Translations under genes and position numbers: made by a program
Notes under the pieces: generated by a model
The model's database searches: none
Seen by the model: the letters and a program-made list of their open reading frames with translations, nothing else
Told to the model about the DNA's origin: nothing
Assembly (NCBI GenBank): GCA_000435175.1
Contig: FR880082.1
Span: 49,361-113,360, forward strand
Reading direction: 5' to 3'
Source: Clostridium sp. CAG:245
GTDB taxonomy: Bacteria; Bacillota; Clostridia; TANB77; CAG-508
DNA length: 64,000 nt
Shown here: one piece after another, positions 45,615-55,517 of the stretch
How the letters are laid out: each line of letters starts with the position of its first letter
Position numbering within the stretch: the stretch's first letter is position 1

Positions 45615-47364
45615 TATTTCCTTCCTTTATAAAATTCATTCCAAGATATACTGGTAATGCTAAGAATATTGGGTATGCATATCTGTATTCACAATAAGCA
45701 GGTGAAGCAATAAGCGTTAGCCATAATATAAATGTTGGTAGATAAACTAGCAAATATTTATATTTTTTCTTATAAATGGTATAACTTAGTGCAATTACAG
45801 TAAGTAAAACTCCTGCTCCAATGCTAAATACAAAGCCAAATACTGGTATTCCTCTTGCATCTATCAATCCATCTATCTGTTCAACCCATTTTCCATCTAT
45901 TAATGGTGTTTGTTTAATTCCCATGTTATGGTCCATAGTAACTCTACTAACCACCGAATTTCTTACCTCTGGATAATAATATCCATACGAATTTGATATA
46001 AATGCTTCTATATAATCTTTAGGATATTTTACGAATAATTTTAACCAAATCGATATAAATTCAGATTTATTTTCTGAAAAATATTCGTTATTAAAATTAA
46101 ACTTTACAGGATCTGATAATATAGGATTGTAATCTTCCCACACATTTTCTATAATGAAATATTTATTTATTTTTTCTATTGTTTCTTCATCAATATCATT
46201 GTAATTATTTTTTACAGTTCTTACTATTTGTTGCATTGGAACAGATAACATTTCTCCTACTGCTCCTTTTTCAACCTTAAGTATTTTAAATACCACAACA
46301 TTGTAAGCCTCATAAATAACAAGTATAGACATGAACATAATTAATAATTTTTTCCAATGTTTCCTTAGTACTATAAATATAAATGGTAAACTTAGTACAA
46401 CAACATATAAACCATTATGTCTTAAAATCATTGTGAATATTGAAATTAGCACATATCCTACCATGTTTCTTTTCTTAGCTAAAAATTCATCTGTATTAAA
46501 TATAAGCTCTATGTTTTGTATTATAAACAAAGGCATTATACCAGAGAATAATATGTCTTTCCACATTGTTATACTGTACATTCCATTTACTGGGTAGAAC
46601 ATGTAAAACAATAAAGTTATTAGCTGAACAAATGCTGGAACTTTTTTCTTTCTTAAATATTTCAATACAAATGCTGCAAAAGTTGCCATTGTTAGCATAG
46701 AGAATATGCTATATAAAGCAATTCCTGTATTTATGTTTCCAGATAATTTTAATCCTAAATTTACGAATATTCCTATTATTGCCGTATGTGTAATAGGATG
46801 ATGGTCTTTTAGTGGCAATATTCCTATTGTTTGTTCTATTTGAGAATACGAATCAGATGTTACAATTCCAGGATAATATCTTAAAAAGAATGGCAAATAT
46901 GATAAAAATATAAGTAAAATTGTGATTATAACAAGAAATACTTCATTCTTAAGTAACTTTATATTTGATAAATCTTTTCCGAATATTGTTATATTTTCAG
47001 TTTTCAACTTATTGTTTTCAAATATATCATAAACCCATAAAACTATTATGCTGAACATTGTGAAATACCCGATAAAGTTTACTATAAGCCATTTATTTAA
47101 AATGTGATTAAGAGTAAAATCTGTATTTATACTCTTTCCTATTATTTCTATTATCGTGTATATAACTGCTACAATTCCCGCTGTTATCATTTCTCTTTTT
47201 GTGTTCTTTGTCGATTCTAGTGTTTTCTTTATTACAAAATAGCAACTTGCAAATATAAATACAAATATTATGTTATTGCCACTTATTAGAAAGTTATGCC
47301 ATATACATATAGTAAGAATGCATGCAAGTATAAAAGATATAATATTGTTTTTGTACTTTTTCAT
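45574..47364 (-). CDS. Large multi-TM protein, DUF6020 / GT-C-like
   Basis: A protein of 596 aa with about 14 membrane helices. After the first helices, LRYYPGIVTSDSYSQIEQTIG resembles the acidic loop of GT-C transferases; DHHPITHTAIIG and YSITMWKDILFSG match DUF6020 proteins found beside glycan genes. A likely role is lipid-linked sugar transfer outside the membrane, with the adjacent DPM1-like protein making the donor. AGGAG is close (3 nt) to the ATG. Confidence 0.7.
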   Translation of the reverse strand: MKKYKNNIISFILACILTICIWHNFLISGNNIIFVFIFASCYFVIKKTLESTKNTKREMITAGIVAVIYTIIEIIGKSINTDFTLNHILNKWLIVNFIGYFTMFSIIVLWVYDIFENNKLKTENITIFGKDLSNIKLLKNEVFLVIITILLIFLSYLPFFLRYYPGIVTSDSYSQIEQTIGILPLKDHHPITHTAIIGIFVNLGLKLSGNINTGIALYSIFSMLTMATFAAFVLKYLRKKKVPAFVQLITLLFYMFYPVNGMYSITMWKDILFSGIMPLFIIQNIELIFNTDEFLAKKRNMVGYVLISIFTMILRHNGLYVVVLSLPFIFIVLRKHWKKLLIMFMSILVIYEAYNVVVFKILKVEKGAVGEMLSVPMQQIVRTVKNNYNDIDEETIEKINKYFIIENVWEDYNPILSDPVKFNFNNEYFSENKSEFISIWLKLFVKYPKDYIEAFISNSYGYYYPEVRNSVVSRVTMDHNMGIKQTPLIDGKWVEQIDGLIDARGIPVFGFVFSIGAGVLLTVIALSYTIYKKKYKYLLVYLPTFILWLTLIASPAYCEYRYAYPIFLALPVYLGMNFIKEGNNEDGKNSSTNTLL

Positions 47365-47432
47365 CTTCTCCTAGAGTTTTTTAAGCTCTTTCTCCTTGTG
47401 TAATATTTAGGTTTTAAGGGTTACCCATACCC

Positions 47433-48389
47433 CTATATAATTTCTAAAATTTTTGAATATATTTTATATGTTGATTTATTTACAGTTCTCATATATTTAT
47501 TTTTACCAATATTTACAGTTTTTAAAATTACATTCTCTTTCCAGTTTGGAAAATTCGAGTTTAGTCTTTTCCAGCTCTCTGTTAGTAGTTTTTCTCTAAT
47601 TGTCTTATCCTTTATTTTGCACATTCTTTTCAAAGAACTGCATAGTAAATATCTTGCATAATTATATTCTAGTTCATCTCTATACTTTTCATAAATATTG
47701 TTCTTTTTATAAAATTCGATAACATTGTCCAATACGGTAAATATCTCTGCCGTTCTTTCATTTTGAACATTTGCAATAGAGCCTTCTCTTTGTACATAAT
47801 GAATGAATGGCTTATCAACATAGGCAAATTTATTTATAAATGGTATAAGCTTATAAGTAAATTCTACATCTTCATATCTTAATCCTTTTGGAAACTCTAA
47901 GTTATTATCTGTGATTAATTGTCTTTTAATCAGTTTATTCCAGGCAACCACTCTAACAAAGCTAAGCATCTCTTTTTTATTTTTGTATGGATACTGCTTG
48001 TCCACCCTAATTTTATTAGGGAATTCCCATATAAAATCACATTCAACATAATCTGCATTTTCTTCTATTGCCTTATTATACATTTCTTCATAAGCATTTT
48101 TTTCTATGTAATCATCTGAATCTAAAAAGGCAATAAAATCACCAGTTGCATATTTTAGTCCATAGTTTCTTGCATCTGATAGTCCACCATTTTCTTTTTC
48201 TACATAGATTATTCTGTTTTTGTTATTTTTTTCGCATTCTTTTGCTATGTTTCCAGAATTATCTTTAGAGCCATCATTTACAAGAATTATTTGAATATCT
48301 TCTAAAGTTTGACTAAGCAATGAATTAATGCACTTTTCTAGATATTTTTCTACATTATAAATTGGAACAATTACACTTACTTTTGGCAT
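47433..48389 (-). CDS. Family 2 glycosyltransferase
   Basis: A protein of 318 aa: N-terminal GT-A domain SVIVPIYNVEKYLEKCI, ILVNDGSKDNS, FLDSDDYIE, and a helical C-terminal half. Closely similar in the first ~110 residues to the next gene (48409-49353), suggesting a tandem duplication. The start follows GGAAAGGG. Sugar specificity unknown. Confidence 0.88.
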   Translation of the reverse strand: MPKVSVIVPIYNVEKYLEKCINSLLSQTLEDIQIILVNDGSKDNSGNIAKECEKNNKNRIIYVEKENGGLSDARNYGLKYATGDFIAFLDSDDYIEKNAYEEMYNKAIEENADYVECDFIWEFPNKIRVDKQYPYKNKKEMLSFVRVVAWNKLIKRQLITDNNLEFPKGLRYEDVEFTYKLIPFINKFAYVDKPFIHYVQREGSIANVQNERTAEIFTVLDNVIEFYKKNNIYEKYRDELEYNYARYLLCSSLKRMCKIKDKTIREKLLTESWKRLNSNFPNWKENVILKTVNIGKNKYMRTVNKSTYKIYSKILEII

Positions 48390-48408
48390 TTTTATCCCTT
48401 TCCTAAAT

Positions 48409-49353
48409 CTATCTCAATTTTAAATATAGTTTTATATTTATTTTCAAAAGTATTTTCTTTATAAATTGTTTTACATCTCTTGCCTTTATGTTATTTGCAA
48501 GTTTTCTCTTTCTTATTTCTTTTATAAATTGTTTTTGCTCTTTTCCCTTTAGATTATTCACTTCTAATATTATACAATTAGCATAATATATTTTTATATT
48601 CTCCTTAGATTTTTCTGAAATCTTATATTCTTTAATTTTTTTAACCATTTCATCATAGAAATACAATAAATCTAAAGCTCTTTTATATGTAATTTCTGTA
48701 TTTCCTCTCGTGATGCTTTTTTGAGTTTGCACATAGTTATAACCAAATACATCTACACTCGCAACTTTATCAGCCTTCAATAGTATAAGAGGAATTAATC
48801 CAAAATCTTCATGATATTTTCCTTTAGTAAACTCAAATTTATTTCTTCTAAAGAAATCTCTTTTATACAAATACCCCCATGCAACTTCTGTCATTACATC
48901 TGCTTTATATAAAATGTCGAATGCCTCTTCACCACTTTTTTCTTCAAACAATGGTGTATAATTTTTCTCAAGCACATTACCTTGTTCATCAACTTTTGCA
49001 ATTTTAAATTTAATCATGTCATATTTTTGTTCCATATAAGGTAGCAAATCAGTGTATAAATTTTCTGTTATATAATCATCTGAATCTACAAATGATATGT
49101 ACTCTCCAGTTGCATATTTCAATCCATAATTCCTTGCATCTGATAATCCACCATTTGCTTTTTCAAAGTACAAGACTCTATCTGGATCTTTTACAACATA
49201 TTTTTTTGCAATTTCTGCACTCGAATCCTCTGAGCCATCATTTACAAGTATTATTTGTATATCCTTCAAAGTTTGATTTAGTAATGAATCTAAACATTTT
49301 GCCAGTTGCTTTTCCACATTATAAATTGGAACTATAACACTTACCTTTATCAT
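48409..49353 (-). CDS. Family 2 glycosyltransferase
   Basis: A protein of 314 aa: SVIVPIYNVEKQLAKCL, ILVNDGSEDSS and FVDSDDYIT motifs. The GT-A domain is a near duplicate of 47433-48389, while the C-terminal half has diverged. It lies 19 nt upstream of that gene in transcription order. The ATG follows AAAGGGAT. Confidence 0.88.
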   Translation of the reverse strand: MIKVSVIVPIYNVEKQLAKCLDSLLNQTLKDIQIILVNDGSEDSSAEIAKKYVVKDPDRVLYFEKANGGLSDARNYGLKYATGEYISFVDSDDYITENLYTDLLPYMEQKYDMIKFKIAKVDEQGNVLEKNYTPLFEEKSGEEAFDILYKADVMTEVAWGYLYKRDFFRRNKFEFTKGKYHEDFGLIPLILLKADKVASVDVFGYNYVQTQKSITRGNTEITYKRALDLLYFYDEMVKKIKEYKISEKSKENIKIYYANCIILEVNNLKGKEQKQFIKEIRKRKLANNIKARDVKQFIKKILLKINIKLYLKLR

Positions 49354-49429
49354 AAATAATCTTATCCCTTTCTTAAAGTGTAAATCTATTTAGGAAAATT
49401 GTTATTTTGTAATATTCTTTTTTTAAAAA

Positions 49430-51238
49430 CTATTCCAATACTTCTTTTAGATTTTTTAAAGCATCTTGTTTATTCTTTTCTCTCCATAATTTGTACTCTT
49501 CTAATATCTTCTCCCTATTTTCTAAAGCATTTAATGTCTTTTCTTTTATCTCTAATATATCATCTGCATTTTTTACTACTAAATAATCTTGTAAAGAACT
49601 TCCTTCAAAGGCTTTAAAACTGTTTCCAACCAGGCATGGTGTTCCAAGTTCAAGGCTTTCATACGGAATCATGTTGTTTTCATCAACTGTACTTACACAT
49701 AAATTTATATCATTGTTTGCTAATTTTTTATATAGTTCTTGCTTTGTCATTAATTTATTTGCAACAGTTAAATTTATATTAAAGAACCTTGCAATTTTAG
49801 ATATTTTGTAATTTACTGGAGAACAATCTAACTTTGCATTTTCAATCATGCTTACTGCACAAAGTTGATTATATATATTTCTACTAATTCTATCATATGC
49901 TTCATACATTCCAATTTTTATTGGCAAGTTTTCATTCTTTTCTGCTTTATTATCTTCGTTGTAGCTTTCTCTATTTTCAATCTCTACATATTTAGATAAT
50001 AATTTTGCTCTATATCCTTTTTCTTTATAGAACTCATATACAGACTTTTTTAGAAATACAAATTCATCAATCAAACCTTTATCATACATCCCTAAAATAT
50101 TGTCAAAATTGTTCCATATTATTGCATCTGTTAAATCTTCTTGCCCATTATGAATTATCATTTTTACCTTCATACTCGATTTCTGTTTTTTTATGCTTGA
50201 TATAAGCATATCCCAACCATCAGCATATTGGTTAAACAATATCTGTTTCTTACTAGAATTAGCTATTGCACTTGCAATCATTTCAGCTTCTTTTTTTGTA
50301 TACTGCTCTCTAAGTTCTAGTATACTGCCTTCAATAAGATTTCGTATTTCATTTTTCTCTACTGGCATTTCTGGATGACAAATTGTAATGAAATCTTTTT
50401 GAATTTGGTTTATCTCATTTGTTATCCTCTTTACTCTTCTACTTCTTGTAATATATATAGAAGCCTTCATTCTAGCCCAGCTATAAATTTTTTTTAATGT
50501 AACAATTATGCTTGTTTTAAAATTAAATATTCCATCAATAATAGAATTTAAAGTTTTACCGAGTGCTGGTCCAAAAGTTCTATATATTCCTATTGTTCTT
50601 TTTTCTCCTCTATCGGTCCAGGTTGCTTTAAATAAGTGAACCATACACGTATTTTTAGTATACACCTTTTCAGAATAATTGTAGTTTATTGGATAGAAAT
50701 AATCTCTTGGGTAAACATAAATATTATCATCAAATATATGAATTCCTTCTTCATTTACTTTGCTCTCATATTGTTTCAAAATCTTTGTAATTATTACCGG
50801 GTTTGCAAAATTATACATAATTTCGGGTTCAAAGTGTTTTATTTTACCATAGTAAGCAAGTATCGCTTTTATATACTTATTTTGTGGATTTTGTGCATAA
50901 ATCATGGCTGTTCCAACATATCCACTATCTTCATATCCAAGTACAACTTCTTTATTTAAAACATCAGTTGGATCTTTTAATATTTTTACATCAGTATCGA
51001 GATACAACCCACCTTCATTGTATAATGCATATATTCTTACATAATCACTAACAAATGCCCATTTTTTACTCTCATAAGCTTCTTTTACAAATGGAAAGCT
51101 GTTAACATCAAAATTACTCTCATCCCATTGTTTTATTTCGTAGTCTGGCAAAAACTTTTTCCAAGTTTTTATGCAATCTTCTACCGATTTTGGTAATTTT
51201 TTTCCTCCAAACCAACAATAATGTATCTTTTTTACCAT
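49430..51238 (-). CDS. Bifunctional-looking glycosyltransferase: GT32-type domain fused to a GT-B-like domain
   Basis: A protein of 602 aa. Residues 1-~230 are a GT32/capsular sugar-transferase domain (KIHYCWFGGKKLP, SDYVRIYALYNEGGLYLDTDV with the DxD at LDTD). After a basic helical linker, residues ~320-600 look like a GT-B half with YESLELGTPCLVGNS near the C-terminus. Such fusions suggest two consecutive sugar additions. The second domain lacks clear N-terminal GT4 motifs and may be inactive or acceptor-binding. GGAGG precedes the ATG. Confidence 0.78.
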   Translation of the reverse strand: MVKKIHYCWFGGKKLPKSVEDCIKTWKKFLPDYEIKQWDESNFDVNSFPFVKEAYESKKWAFVSDYVRIYALYNEGGLYLDTDVKILKDPTDVLNKEVVLGYEDSGYVGTAMIYAQNPQNKYIKAILAYYGKIKHFEPEIMYNFANPVIITKILKQYESKVNEEGIHIFDDNIYVYPRDYFYPINYNYSEKVYTKNTCMVHLFKATWTDRGEKRTIGIYRTFGPALGKTLNSIIDGIFNFKTSIIVTLKKIYSWARMKASIYITRSRRVKRITNEINQIQKDFITICHPEMPVEKNEIRNLIEGSILELREQYTKKEAEMIASAIANSSKKQILFNQYADGWDMLISSIKKQKSSMKVKMIIHNGQEDLTDAIIWNNFDNILGMYDKGLIDEFVFLKKSVYEFYKEKGYRAKLLSKYVEIENRESYNEDNKAEKNENLPIKIGMYEAYDRISRNIYNQLCAVSMIENAKLDCSPVNYKISKIARFFNINLTVANKLMTKQELYKKLANNDINLCVSTVDENNMIPYESLELGTPCLVGNSFKAFEGSSLQDYLVVKNADDILEIKEKTLNALENREKILEEYKLWREKNKQDALKNLKEVLE

Positions 51239-51251
51239 TGTTTTCCTCCAA

Positions 51252-52334
51252 TTATTTATTTATAATAGATTTTAAGAATGTTTTTAATGAAACTAATATA
51301 TTTCTAAAATAATTTATTATTTTTCTTTTTATTAAGTTATTTTTTATACTCTTTATATTACCATTTTTTAATGCAATAAACATATTTGTAACCAATTGCT
51401 TTTGTCTTTCTGAATAATCATTCTTTTCAGTGTTTACCATATTTGTGTTTACAATATATTCTATTGTGTTTTTATTATCTTTTACAAATCCTTCTAAATG
51501 TTTTTCGAATTCTTTTTTATTAGCATTATAGTCTTGTGTTATCATGTCCAATATTCTTCTTACAAAAAACTCATTTATTATAAGCTTGTATTTTTCACAA
51601 TCATTATCATGATTTTTTATAACCTCTGAAATATTGCTACAAATTTTATAAAAAGCCGACATATATGTATTTGTTGCAACTATAGACTTCTCTCTTTGTA
51701 AATAATAATACATTGGATATGGTATATACTTTATGTTTTTTGCATTTGTCAATATAAATGGTGTTACAGCAACATCTTCATATTGTTTTCCAACAGGAAA
51801 TTCAAATCCATTGTATAATTCTTTTTTTATTATTTTGTTACAAGATGAACCAGACATTGCTCCATTTATAAGGCCATCCAAGAAATTTTCTTTATCATCT
51901 CTGCATGCTCTTGATGTATAGTTCCAAAGAGGATTCTTCTCGAATACGACATATAAATCGTATATTATAATGTCATTATCTTTCACATATTCTCTTGCAA
52001 TTTTATAAAAGTTTTTGTCGATGTAATCATCAGAATCAACTACACTGATAAACTCGCCTCTAGCCTTTGCAATTCCCACATTTTTAGTGTCTGCAAGCCC
52101 TTTGTTGTCTTTCTTCACATATACAAAATTATTTTTATACTCTTCTGGTAGAGCATTTATAAATTTTTTTATAATTTCCTCGCTATTGTCTTTCGAGCCA
52201 TCATTTACAACTATTACCTCACAGTCCCTGTCCATGGCTTCGTATATTGACTTTAGAGTTTTTTCTACGTATTTTTCTGTATTGTAAACAGGTACAATTA
52301 TTGAAAATAAAAATTTGTTTTTTTCTTCTGTCAT
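51252..52334 (-). CDS. Family 2 glycosyltransferase
   Basis: A protein of 360 aa: GT-A domain with SIIVPVYNTEKYVEKTL, VVNDGSKDNS, VVDSDDYID, then a helical region and a Lys-rich C-terminus that may lie on the membrane. It is 13 nt upstream of the GT32 fusion gene. A GAGGAAAA signal precedes the ATG. Confidence 0.87.
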   Translation of the reverse strand: MTEEKNKFLFSIIVPVYNTEKYVEKTLKSIYEAMDRDCEVIVVNDGSKDNSEEIIKKFINALPEEYKNNFVYVKKDNKGLADTKNVGIAKARGEFISVVDSDDYIDKNFYKIAREYVKDNDIIIYDLYVVFEKNPLWNYTSRACRDDKENFLDGLINGAMSGSSCNKIIKKELYNGFEFPVGKQYEDVAVTPFILTNAKNIKYIPYPMYYYLQREKSIVATNTYMSAFYKICSNISEVIKNHDNDCEKYKLIINEFFVRRILDMITQDYNANKKEFEKHLEGFVKDNKNTIEYIVNTNMVNTEKNDYSERQKQLVTNMFIALKNGNIKSIKNNLIKRKIINYFRNILVSLKTFLKSIINK

Positions 52335-52381
52335 TTATATTTTCCTCTTTTCTTTTTGATATTTCATGCTTTTATGTCAGA

Positions 52382-53482
52382 CTAATCGTTTATAAGCTTT
52401 TCTAGCTTTTCATTTATTTCTTGATTATACTCTTTATAATCAAACTCTTCTTTCTGAGAAATTCCGTTAATTATTGCATTTTTCATCGCATTATAAATTG
52501 AATTTACATTTTTTTGTGTGACAACACCATGTTTGTTTTGTATAATTCGTAAGCTATCAGATACATTCGTTGTAATTATTGGAATATTTAATATCATAGC
52601 CTCCAAATAAACAACTGGAAAGCCCTCATATTCAGATGTAAGAATTAGACTATCTGCAAGTTTAAAGTATGGATATGGATTTTGTTTCTTCCCTAAGAAT
52701 ATTATATTATTTTCTAATTTATATTCATTTACCATTTTTTTGTACTCTTGCGTTTTGTTCCCGCTTCCAACTAGCAAAATTCTAAAATCTAGATTATTTT
52801 CTTTCAGCTTCTTAGCAGCTTCAATTAATCTCGTTAGTTTCTTATCTTCCTCAGTATGTCTTCCAACATTCAAAAAAGTAAAAGTTTTTTCTTTACAACA
52901 ATCTGTAACTTTTTCTTGAGACTTTCTTAAAATTTCTTCTGCATCAATAAAATTATAAATAACACTTGTTTTATTCATGAAATCCTTATCATTTTTTAAA
53001 TTTTCTACAAATATATCTCTTGCATTTTCAGATACAAATACAATATTCTTAAATTCTTTTGCTTTAACTCCCTCGAAAAATTCAACATATTTTGACTTAT
53101 TATTATCAAACATTTGCATATATTCACTATGTACCCATAAACAACTATTTTTCGAAGCAGTTCTTGCCACAAAAGATGCAGGCTTAGAATATGTTGCATA
53201 TGCACATGAAAAATCATACTTATTTTTATATTTCATTCTAAACATTGTCTGTTTTATAAAATTAATACCTTTTCTTAAAATGATTGCCTTACTATCATTT
53301 GGGCAATACACGCATATCTGTATTTTCTTATCAATTTTATCTAAAAAAATTCCTTCTTTTTTCTCCAGAAATAACGTTATTTCATATTTATCTGTCCTTG
53401 CTAAGTAATTTAATAAATTAACAAGTGCGTTTTCAATTCCACCTATATCAAGCGAAACTGCTGAAAACAATAATTTTTCCAT
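52382..53482 (-). CDS. Family 4 glycosyltransferase
   Basis: A GT-B protein of 366 aa: N-terminal SLDIGGIENALVNLLN (GG loop), C-terminal FLNVGRHTEEDKKLTRLI, GKKQNPYPYFKLAD and EYEGFPVVYLEA with the acidic pair of GT4 enzymes. It follows rpiA by 13 nt and has AAAAAGGAG before the ATG. First transferase of the operon. Confidence 0.88.
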   Translation of the reverse strand: MEKLLFSAVSLDIGGIENALVNLLNYLARTDKYEITLFLEKKEGIFLDKIDKKIQICVYCPNDSKAIILRKGINFIKQTMFRMKYKNKYDFSCAYATYSKPASFVARTASKNSCLWVHSEYMQMFDNNKSKYVEFFEGVKAKEFKNIVFVSENARDIFVENLKNDKDFMNKTSVIYNFIDAEEILRKSQEKVTDCCKEKTFTFLNVGRHTEEDKKLTRLIEAAKKLKENNLDFRILLVGSGNKTQEYKKMVNEYKLENNIIFLGKKQNPYPYFKLADSLILTSEYEGFPVVYLEAMILNIPIITTNVSDSLRIIQNKHGVVTQKNVNSIYNAMKNAIINGISQKEEFDYKEYNQEINEKLEKLIND

Positions 53483-53495
53483 TAACTTCTCCTTT

Positions 53496-54194
53496 TTACT
53501 GAGCTACAATTTCAACATTATATCCTATAAACAAGCCTGTTTCTACAACTCCAGTTATATTTTTTAATCTTCTTTCTAATGTCTCATCTATGTTATCAAA
53601 CCAAGCATCTAATATAATATTGCCGTTTTCTGTTATTACTGGGCCGTCTTTTTTTTGCGCTAAACGTAATTCTACGTTATGTGCTCCTTGTTTATATATC
53701 TCTTCTTTTACCAAATTTATAGCCTTTGGAGTACACTCTACTGGTACTGGAAATTTGCTTCCTAGTCTATTTACTATTTTTGATTCATCGACTAATATAT
53801 AGGTTTTATTTGAACATTTAATATTTAATTTTTCATTAAACATCGCAGCTCCTCTGCCTTTTATCATCCAGTTGTCATGGTCAACCTCATCAGCTCCATC
53901 AAAGCACCAGTCAGGCTTTTTTTCTTCCAATGTTGCTGTTGGTATTCCAAGATAAGTACATAACATTTTAATTTCGTATGACGTAGGAATAGCAATAATA
54001 TTCAAATGTTCAGTTTGTACCTTTTTTGCAATTTCAATAGCAGTCAAATAAGATGTTGAGCCAGAGCCAAATCCTATAATGTCACCTTCTTGTACACGTT
54101 CTGCCATTTTCTTAGCAACCTGTTCTTTTGCCTCTCTATTTTTTATTTCTTCCTTCCACATTGGTTTTTGCAATGTTTCTTTAGCCCAATCCAT
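53496..54194 (-). CDS. rpiA: Ribose-5-phosphate isomerase A
   Basis: Interconverts ribose-5-P and ribulose-5-P. It is 232 aa, with GFGSGSTSY (phosphate loop), the catalytic DGADEVD, KGRGAAMFNEK, and PVPVE/TENGN segments; these match RpiA well. It lies between tyrS and the first glycosyltransferase, 33 nt and 13 nt apart, under the tyrS promoter. A possible link to the glycan is pentose supply, which is inference. Confidence 0.95.
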   Translation of the reverse strand: MDWAKETLQKPMWKEEIKNREAKEQVAKKMAERVQEGDIIGFGSGSTSYLTAIEIAKKVQTEHLNIIAIPTSYEIKMLCTYLGIPTATLEEKKPDWCFDGADEVDHDNWMIKGRGAAMFNEKLNIKCSNKTYILVDESKIVNRLGSKFPVPVECTPKAINLVKEEIYKQGAHNVELRLAQKKDGPVITENGNIILDAWFDNIDETLERRLKNITGVVETGLFIGYNVEIVAQ

Positions 54195-54227
54195 CTTATT
54201 TACTTCCTTTCTACTTTTTCTATTGTA

Positions 54228-55418
54228 TTATTTTACTATTTTAAAGAAACTTCCTTTTCCCATTTGTATTATCATTTCACCTTCAAAGTTATTTAATGGT
54301 TGATAATCTGTTACCTTTTCTCCTTCAACTTTTATTCCACCTTGTTCGAAAAGTCTCTTTAACTCTGCTTTTGAAGCACATTTCTTTGTTTTTAATAATG
54401 TGTCTAATATATTATTTTCGAATTTGATTTTTTCAATATCTTCTGGAGCTTCTTGCTTTTGGAATGCTGTTTTAAAATGTTCTTCTGCTTGCTCAGCTTC
54501 TTCTTCATTATGATATAATCTTGCTATTTCTTTTGCAAGTTCCATCTTTATGTTTCTTGGATTTTCTCCATTATTTAGTCTCTCTTCAATTTTTGCAACA
54601 TCATCTGGATGTACATCTGTACATAAATTGTAATATTTTATTATCATACTATCTGGAATCTTCATTACTTTTTCATACATCGTATTTGCATCTTCATTTA
54701 CACCAATGTAGTTTCCTAGGCTCTTGCTCATTTTTTCAACTCCATCAATTCCTTCAATTAAAGGCATGAAAAGTGTAATTTGAGGATCTTGTCCATAATC
54801 TTTTTGTATGTTTCTTCCCATAAGTACATTGAATGTTTGGTCTGTTCCACCCATTTCTAAATCTGCTTGAATTGCAACAGAATCATATGCCTGCATTAAT
54901 GGATAGAAAAACTCATGTACAGCTATTGGTTGATTATTTGTATATCTCTTCTGGAAATCGTCTCTTTCTAGTATTCTTGCTACAGTACATTTTGAGCAAA
55001 GATTGATAACATCTCTGAAATCCATTTTTCCTAGCCATTCACTATTAAATCTAACTGTTGTCTTGCTTGGATCTAATATCTTAAATATTTGCTTTTGATA
55101 TGTTCTTGCATTCTCTTCTACTTGCTCTTTTGTAAGTTGTTTTCTTGTTTTAGACTTTCCTGTAGGGTCACCTATCATTCCTGTAAAGTCACCTATTATA
55201 ATTATTACTTCATTTCCTAAGTCTTGTAATTGTTTAATTTTTCTAAGCACAACAGCATGTCCTAAGTGAATATCTGGTGCAGATGGGTCTAAGCCTAATT
55301 TTATTCTTAGTGGTCTATGTTCTGCATCTACCTTTTTTAATTTTTCTCTAATTTCTTCAACATCTGTATGGTCAGCTGCACCCTTTAACATTATTTTTAT
55401 TGTATTTTCTATATCCAT
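54228..55418 (-). CDS. tyrS: Tyrosyl-tRNA synthetase
   Basis: A class I synthetase of 396 aa. HIGH is HLGH (about 51-54, in PSAPDIHLGHAV), KMSKS is EKMSKSLGNYIGV, and the C-terminus carries an S4 RNA-binding domain (KAELKRLFEQGGIKVEG). The DFTGMIGDPTGKSKTR stretch places it in the TyrZ-like branch. The start at 55418 follows AGGAGAG; the TTG three bases upstream is not needed. There is no T-box in the short leader. Confidence 0.96.
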   Translation of the reverse strand: MDIENTIKIMLKGAADHTDVEEIREKLKKVDAEHRPLRIKLGLDPSAPDIHLGHAVVLRKIKQLQDLGNEVIIIIGDFTGMIGDPTGKSKTRKQLTKEQVEENARTYQKQIFKILDPSKTTVRFNSEWLGKMDFRDVINLCSKCTVARILERDDFQKRYTNNQPIAVHEFFYPLMQAYDSVAIQADLEMGGTDQTFNVLMGRNIQKDYGQDPQITLFMPLIEGIDGVEKMSKSLGNYIGVNEDANTMYEKVMKIPDSMIIKYYNLCTDVHPDDVAKIEERLNNGENPRNIKMELAKEIARLYHNEEEAEQAEEHFKTAFQKQEAPEDIEKIKFENNILDTLLKTKKCASKAELKRLFEQGGIKVEGEKVTDYQPLNNFEGEMIIQMGKGSFFKIVK

Positions 55419-55483
55419 CAAAATCTCTCCTAATTATAAATTTTACATTTTACTCCATTTATGAGTCTATTTTTTTCGTGTAT

Positions 55484-55512
55484 ATTATATGCATTTTGCA
55501 ATGCTTTGTCAA
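55484..55512 (-). promoter_or_regulatory. Consensus promoter of the tyrS-rpiA-glycosyltransferase operon
   Basis: TTGACA (55507-55512), 17 nt, TATAAT (55484-55489) on the - strand, a full consensus match starting 6 nt past the trmL stop. The spacer contains the inverted repeat GCATT-GCAA-AATGC (55491-55504), placed where a repressor could bind. Confidence 0.82.
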
Positions 55513-55517
55513 TCATA

